From Bog-473 sp963763575 (GTDB taxonomy: Bacteria; Actinomycetota; Acidimicrobiia; Acidimicrobiales; RAAP-2), in NCBI GenBank assembly GCA_963763575.1, contig CAVXPD010000025.1, positions 1-64,000 of the forward strand: 64,000 nucleotides of DNA, read 5' to 3'. The notes beneath the pieces were generated by a model. It saw nothing but the letters and a program-made list of their open reading frames with translations. It was not told the origin of the DNA and ran no database searches. Positions 60,571-64,000 of the stretch are shown in pieces. The position numbers and the translations under genes are program-made. Each line of letters begins with the position of its first letter. The stretch's first letter is position 1.

Positions 60571-61320
60571 TCAGCCGCCGAACATGGCCATCCACTCCTG
60601 AGGAGTGCGAGGCCGAAAGACGTAGTTCCAACGGCGGGTCTCGCCCAGGCTCTGCGATGCCTCCGCGGAGTAGAGATGCCCTGGAAAGAGGATGGCGTCG
60701 TCGGGGACACGGGCGAGCCGCGTGTGCAGGGACTCGTACATGGCGAGGGGATCCGACCCCGGGAAGTCGGTGCGTCCACAACCCTCGAGGAAGAGGGTGT
60801 CGCCCGCCACGAGTCGTCCGTCGACGAGGAAGCACTGGCTTCCAGGCGTGTGACCCGGCGTATGGATGAGCTCCACCTCGAGCCCGCCGACGCGGACGAT
60901 GTCCCCGCTGCGGTGGCCGATCAGGTCGTCCCGGCCGACGCCGGTGGTCCGCTCAACCCAGGGGAGCTCGTCCGTCTGGACATGGATCGGCACCTGGACC
61001 CGGTTGAGGAGCGTGCTGATGCCCTCGAGCGACCACCCGGCCATGGTCCCGCCGAGGTGGTCGGGGTGGAAGTGGGTCCCGAGCACCCCGACCAGCTGCA
61101 TGCCGTCGGCCTCCACGATGTCGACGAGGTCGTTCACGGCGTAAGCCGGGTCGACCACCACCGCCTCGCCAGTCTCCCGGTCGCCGATCAGATAGGCGAA
61201 GTTGACCATCTGGCGAGCCATCATGTCGCCGCGGGCGAAGTCGCGGCCCGAGAGCAACTGCTTGAAGTACATCCGGTCGCCGGGGGTCGGAACCGCCTGG
61301 TCCATCGTCGCCTCACTCAT
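60571..61320 (-). CDS. MBL-fold metallo-hydrolase (glyoxalase II/persulfide dioxygenase-like)
   Basis: From the ATG at 61320 it is 249 residues. The metal-binding THFHPDHLGG, the downstream GHTPGSQCFLVDG and AGDTLFLEGCGRTDFPG are seen. GCGRTDFPG with the GDTLF element resembles ETHE1-type persulfide dioxygenases or glyoxalase II. Start overlaps the xseB stop by 8 bp. The neighbouring ferredoxin-reductase-like gene could supply electrons; function inferred only from family. Confidence 0.88.
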   Translation of the reverse strand: MSEATMDQAVPTPGDRMYFKQLLSGRDFARGDMMARQMVNFAYLIGDRETGEAVVVDPAYAVNDLVDIVEADGMQLVGVLGTHFHPDHLGGTMAGWSLEGISTLLNRVQVPIHVQTDELPWVERTTGVGRDDLIGHRSGDIVRVGGLEVELIHTPGHTPGSQCFLVDGRLVAGDTLFLEGCGRTDFPGSDPLAMYESLHTRLARVPDDAILFPGHLYSAEASQSLGETRRWNYVFRPRTPQEWMAMFGG

Positions 61321-61603
61321 CTCTGGGACCACCGGAGCCGGCCTCGCCGGATCCGCCCGTTCCGCCCGCATCGGCCGCCAGCGTCTCGAGCCGCGGCACC
61401 AGCTCCTCGACCTGGGCCCGAGTCTGGCGCAGGCGGCGGTCGAGCTCGTCGATCAGCGCGGTGGCGCGCTCGAGCCGGGCCACCAGCACGTCGACGTCGA
61501 CCTCGCGCTGCTCGAAGAAGTCGACGATCGCATCGAGCTCACGGCTGGCCTCGGTGTAGCTGAGCTGCTCTACGGGCTTGAGGTCTTCGTCCGCGGGGCT
61601 CAC
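61313..61603 (-). CDS. xseB: Exodeoxyribonuclease VII small subunit
   Basis: A 96-residue mostly helical protein. LSYTEASRELDAIVDFFEQR and VARLERATALIDELDRRLRQ match the XseB helical hairpin. The GTG start overlaps the xseA stop by 4 bp. A Gly/Ser-rich tail is longer than usual. Works with XseA in mismatch repair and single-strand DNA degradation. Confidence 0.93.
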   Translation of the reverse strand: MSPADEDLKPVEQLSYTEASRELDAIVDFFEQREVDVDVLVARLERATALIDELDRRLRQTRAQVEELVPRLETLAADAGGTGGSGEAGSGGPRDE

Positions 61604-63167
61604 GCCGCTCCGCCTCCGCCGGTGCCGGTGCCGGTGCCGGTGCCGGTGCCGGTCACCGTGCTGCGCACCGTCCCATCGGCCAACCTTGTCACGATCTCCT
61701 GGTCGGGGGCCAGGTCGCCGGCGCGGCGGACCAACGACCCGTCGGGCGTGAGGGTGAGGCTGTAGCCGCGCTCGAGCTGGCGGTCGACGTCGTAGGCGGC
61801 CAGCAACCGGCGCCAATTGCGCACCTGCTCATCACCCGTCATTAGGTGGCCGAGGGCGAGCGGCCCGAGCCGGGCCGCTGCAGCCCGCAGGTCGATGGCC
61901 CGGCGGTCGATCTGTTCCGGCGCACGCCGGGCGGCGGCGCCGGCCCGGGTACCGAGGCGGTCGCCGTGGACGCGCAACTGGTGGCGAGCGGCCGCCGTCA
62001 GGCGGTCGCGGGCCGCCGCGTCGCGGGCCTGCGCATCGGCGAGGAAGGACGGGACGCGTCGGGCGAGGAGCCCGGCGGGACCGGCGACGTGGGTCGCCCA
62101 CCATTGGCGCGTCCGCAGCACGATCGCCTGTCCGCACTCGGTCGGTGTGATGCAGGCCCGGGAGGCCACGATGTCGGCCACGGTCTGGTCGCCGGTGTGG
62201 CCGATGCCCGTCCAGACCGGCTTGGCCGACTCGGCCACGGCGCGGGCGACGAGTTCGGTCTCGAACGCGGCGAGGTCAGCGCGCGCTCCCCGCCGCGCAC
62301 CAGCGCGATGAGGTCGCAGTCGCTGCGGCTGAGGGCGCGCAGGGCGCGGGCGACGGTGGCGGGCGCGGCGGCGCCCTGGACGCGCACCGGAACGTGCGAG
62401 ATGCGGAAGCCGAAGCCCGACTCCGTCAGTTGCCCGAGGAAGTCGCGCAGACCCTCCGTGTCGGAGCTGGCGACGAGGCCGACGTGCAGCGGCAGCCCGG
62501 GCACGGGCAGGCTGGCGTTGCGCCGCAGCAGGCCCTCCGCCTCGAGCGTGTGCAGCAGCTTGGTCCGTTGCGCGGCGATGCGGCCGAGCAGGGCGGTGAC
62601 GTCGATGTCGGAGAGGATGAGACTGAGCTCGCCTTTGGCTCGATACAGATCGAGCGAGCCCCGCAGCACGACGACCATGCCCTCTGCGAGCTCGATGCCC
62701 TCCTTCGCCAGCATGTGGCGCAGGGGGATCCAGGACGTGCGCCAGCACTTGACCTTCAGTGTCGGTTCGCCGCCGCGGCTCGGCGTGGGCCGAGCGCGGG
62801 CGCGGGCAGGGGGGTGGTTCTGCCCGGCGTGAACGTCGACGTCCGGGTCAGGGTCGTCGGGGTCGACCAGATCGAGGTAGAGGTGGCCCGAACGGTGGTC
62901 CGATATGTGCTGGATCTCGCCCCGCACCCACAGATGCCGGCGGCGGGGGAAGGTCTGGGCCAGCGCCGCCTCGACCTCGTCGTAGAGAGCGCCGATAGAA
63001 AGGACGCCGGTCCGCTCTTCGGCCCGGTCCTCCACCGGACGGGCCTCTGCGCGCTCCCGGTCGTCGCCACCGTCGGCTGCGTCGCCACCGTCCACTGGCG
63101 GCGCTTCAGGATCGAAGAGCTGACGGGGATCTCCCGCTGCAGGTAGGGAGGCTGGCGAACGAGGCAT
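61600..63167 (-). CDS. xseA: Exodeoxyribonuclease VII large subunit, frameshifted
   Basis: The N-terminal part in one frame has an extension of about 60 residues, the OB-fold domain (HLWVRGEIQHISDHRSGHLY, with an unusual Asp/Pro/Arg-rich insertion) and the start of the nuclease core (GLVASSDTEGLRDFLGQLTE). After LIALVRGG the frame is lost and resumes as ARADLAAFETELVARAVAES and VWTGIGHTGDQTVADIVA. One missing G within a five-base G run at about 62290 explains it. Corrected length is about 522 residues. The C-terminus carries a (Thr-Gly)n microsatellite. Probably intact in the cell. Confidence 0.93.
61617..61654. repeat. 6-bp microsatellite at the xseA 3' end
   Basis: About six copies of GGTGCC (+ strand) encode a Thr-Gly repeat at the XseA C-terminus. 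The unit is a multiple of three, so length change keeps the frame. Confidence 0.9.
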
Positions 63168-63287
63168 CGCCCGTCACGTTACCGAGGCGCTGTCCGGGCA
63201 CTGGTCCTCGGCCAGTCGGGACAATGGATCCCAGGTGACGGGGAGTTCGCCGGGAGCGGACCCGACAGCTGGCGAGAGCACGTGAGC

Positions 63288-63420
63288 GAACGGTCGCGGT
63301 TTCTGGCCGCCGTGCTGTCGGGCGGAACTGTGGAGGCTCGAGGGTGTCGGCGCAGCCGAACGGCAGAGTCTCTTCCGATTGCATACGTCACCTCCGCGAG
63401 TTGCCTCCGTATGTATATGG
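63288..63420 (-). repeat. Intergenic repeat family, copy C
   Basis: Fills most of the 316-bp gap between xseA and the transposase gene. On + strand: GAACGGTCG at 63288, GCATACG at 63381, GCGAGTTGCCTCC, and TGTATATGG at 63412-63420. Lacks the extra TATA blocks of copies A and B, either truncated by the IS insertion or ended naturally. Oriented toward xseA (start 63167). Confidence 0.7.
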
Positions 63421-63483
63421 TCCTCGGTAACGCCGCGGCGGGCTCAAGGGGTGATCGCGACACCGACCTGATGGAGGTGTCGT

Positions 63484-64000
63484 ATGGGAAGCCAAAGGTT
63501 CCCCGACTCACTGCTGCAGCCTGCCCTCGACGCTTACGCGAACGGTGCGTCGATGAAGAAGGCGGCCGAGTTGGTGGGGGTCTCATGGATCACGGTGTTG
63601 CGTCGCCTGCGCGAGCAGCCCGGCTTCGTTCCCCACCACCGGTCGCTTTCACCGGGACGAGCCGGACTGCCCGAGGAACGGCTGGGTCCGGCGCTGAGGG
63701 CCTATGCCCTTGGGGCGACGAAGAAGGAGGCGGCCGCTCTGGCTTCTGTGTCGGTATCCACGCTGACCCGGAGGCTTCGACCCAAAGCTGTCCCGATGCT
63801 CAGGCAACGACGACATCGACCCAATGCCTTGACCCTCGAAGAGCGCGAGGAGATCCGCGTGGGGATCTGCCGCGGCGAATGCGATGCGGCCATCGCCCGG
63901 CGTCTCGGCGCCATCGCGGCAGCATCGGGCGCGAGATCGCGGCCAACGGGGGCCGGGCGGGCTATCGGGCCCACGCCGCCCAAGGCCGGGCCGACCACGT
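63484..64000 (+). mobile_element. IS30-family element, transposase 5' part, frameshifted and cut by the window edge
   Basis: The frame from the ATG at 63484 (GGAGG 6 bp upstream) encodes two tandem helix-turn-helix segments (MKKAAELVGVSWITVLRRL and KKEAAALASVSVSTLTRRL), then the IS30-type third HTH: LTLEEREEIRVGICRGECDA, AIARRLG. Next should come RHRGSIGREIAANGG, which is in the -1-shifted frame: one base is missing near 63910. The DDE catalytic domain lies beyond 64000. A small dyad GACACC...GGTGTC at 63459-63481 precedes the start. Confidence 0.85.

Overview
This 64 kb window is high-GC bacterial chromosome. It reads as a member of the Actinomycetota, probably an Acidimicrobiia-like lineage. 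Support comes from a WhiB regulator, a DUF2469 protein, a SepIVA-like coiled-coil protein between coaD and yceD, a maleylpyruvate-isomerase/MDMPI family protein, a GTP-type PEP carboxykinase, and many GTG starts with 4-bp GTGA/ATGA gene overlaps. The exact class is inference. Most of the window is core housekeeping DNA transcribed leftward, broken by several small accessory patches.

Layout. 0-7 kb: pterin dehydratase, fumC, a membrane acyltransferase with an SGNH domain, a short luciferase-like protein, dprA and comM. 7.1-13.1 kb: an accessory block (cysteine hydrolase, small uncharacterised protein, decayed comM copy, methyltransferase, pseudogene, VOC protein, repeat A), followed by an SPFH/NfeD/enoyl-CoA hydratase operon. 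The block separates comM-dprA from yraN, which are usually close neighbours in actinobacteria. 13.1-18.4 kb: yraN, DUF2469, rplS, trmD, rimM, KH protein, rpsP, ffh. 18.5-20.9 kb: FKBP lipoprotein and small genes. 20.9-37.2 kb: ftsY, smc, mutM, rnc, acpP, plsX, rpmF, yceD, sepIVA-like, coaD, rsmD, repeat B, recG, fakA-like, rpmB and thiL. 37.2-47.5 kb: pckG, a broken MFS remnant with a MerR-type promoter, DUF488 and an orphan gene, an MFS transporter, an AsnC-type domain protein, a CoA-transferase-family racemase, galK, trpD and acyl-CoA dehydrogenase. 47.5-54.5 kb: LCP cell-wall enzyme, whiB, and an iron/peroxide module (DUF3501, rubrerythrin, Fur-family regulator, HiPIP-like mini-protein) with two near-identical operator-promoters, then GNAT, pyrE, DUF3293 and a two-domain helical regulator-like protein. 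54.5-59.2 kb: a three-gene glycerol operon (glpD, alkyl-DHAP-synthase-like oxidase, glpK). 59.3-63.2 kb: ferredoxin reductase-like enzyme, MBL-fold hydrolase, xseB, xseA. 63.2-64 kb: repeat C and an IS30-like transposase cut by the window edge.

Three observations stand out. (1) An intergenic repeat family occurs in three copies (A, B, C), all in one orientation and each upstream of a leftward gene; its 9-bp edge motif also lies 6-7 bp before the starts of comM and yraN. (2) A Fur/PerR-like box is duplicated with its promoter, once before the fur-rubrerythrin-DUF3501 genes and once before a leaderless four-cysteine mini-protein. (3) Ribosomal protein L19 carries a long acidic tail built from 15-bp tandem repeats.

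Six genes (acyltransferase, rplS, MDMPI-family, helical regulator-like, xseA, transposase) each need a single 1-nt frame correction. Because rplS is essential, at least some of these are probably sequence or assembly errors rather than true pseudogenes.
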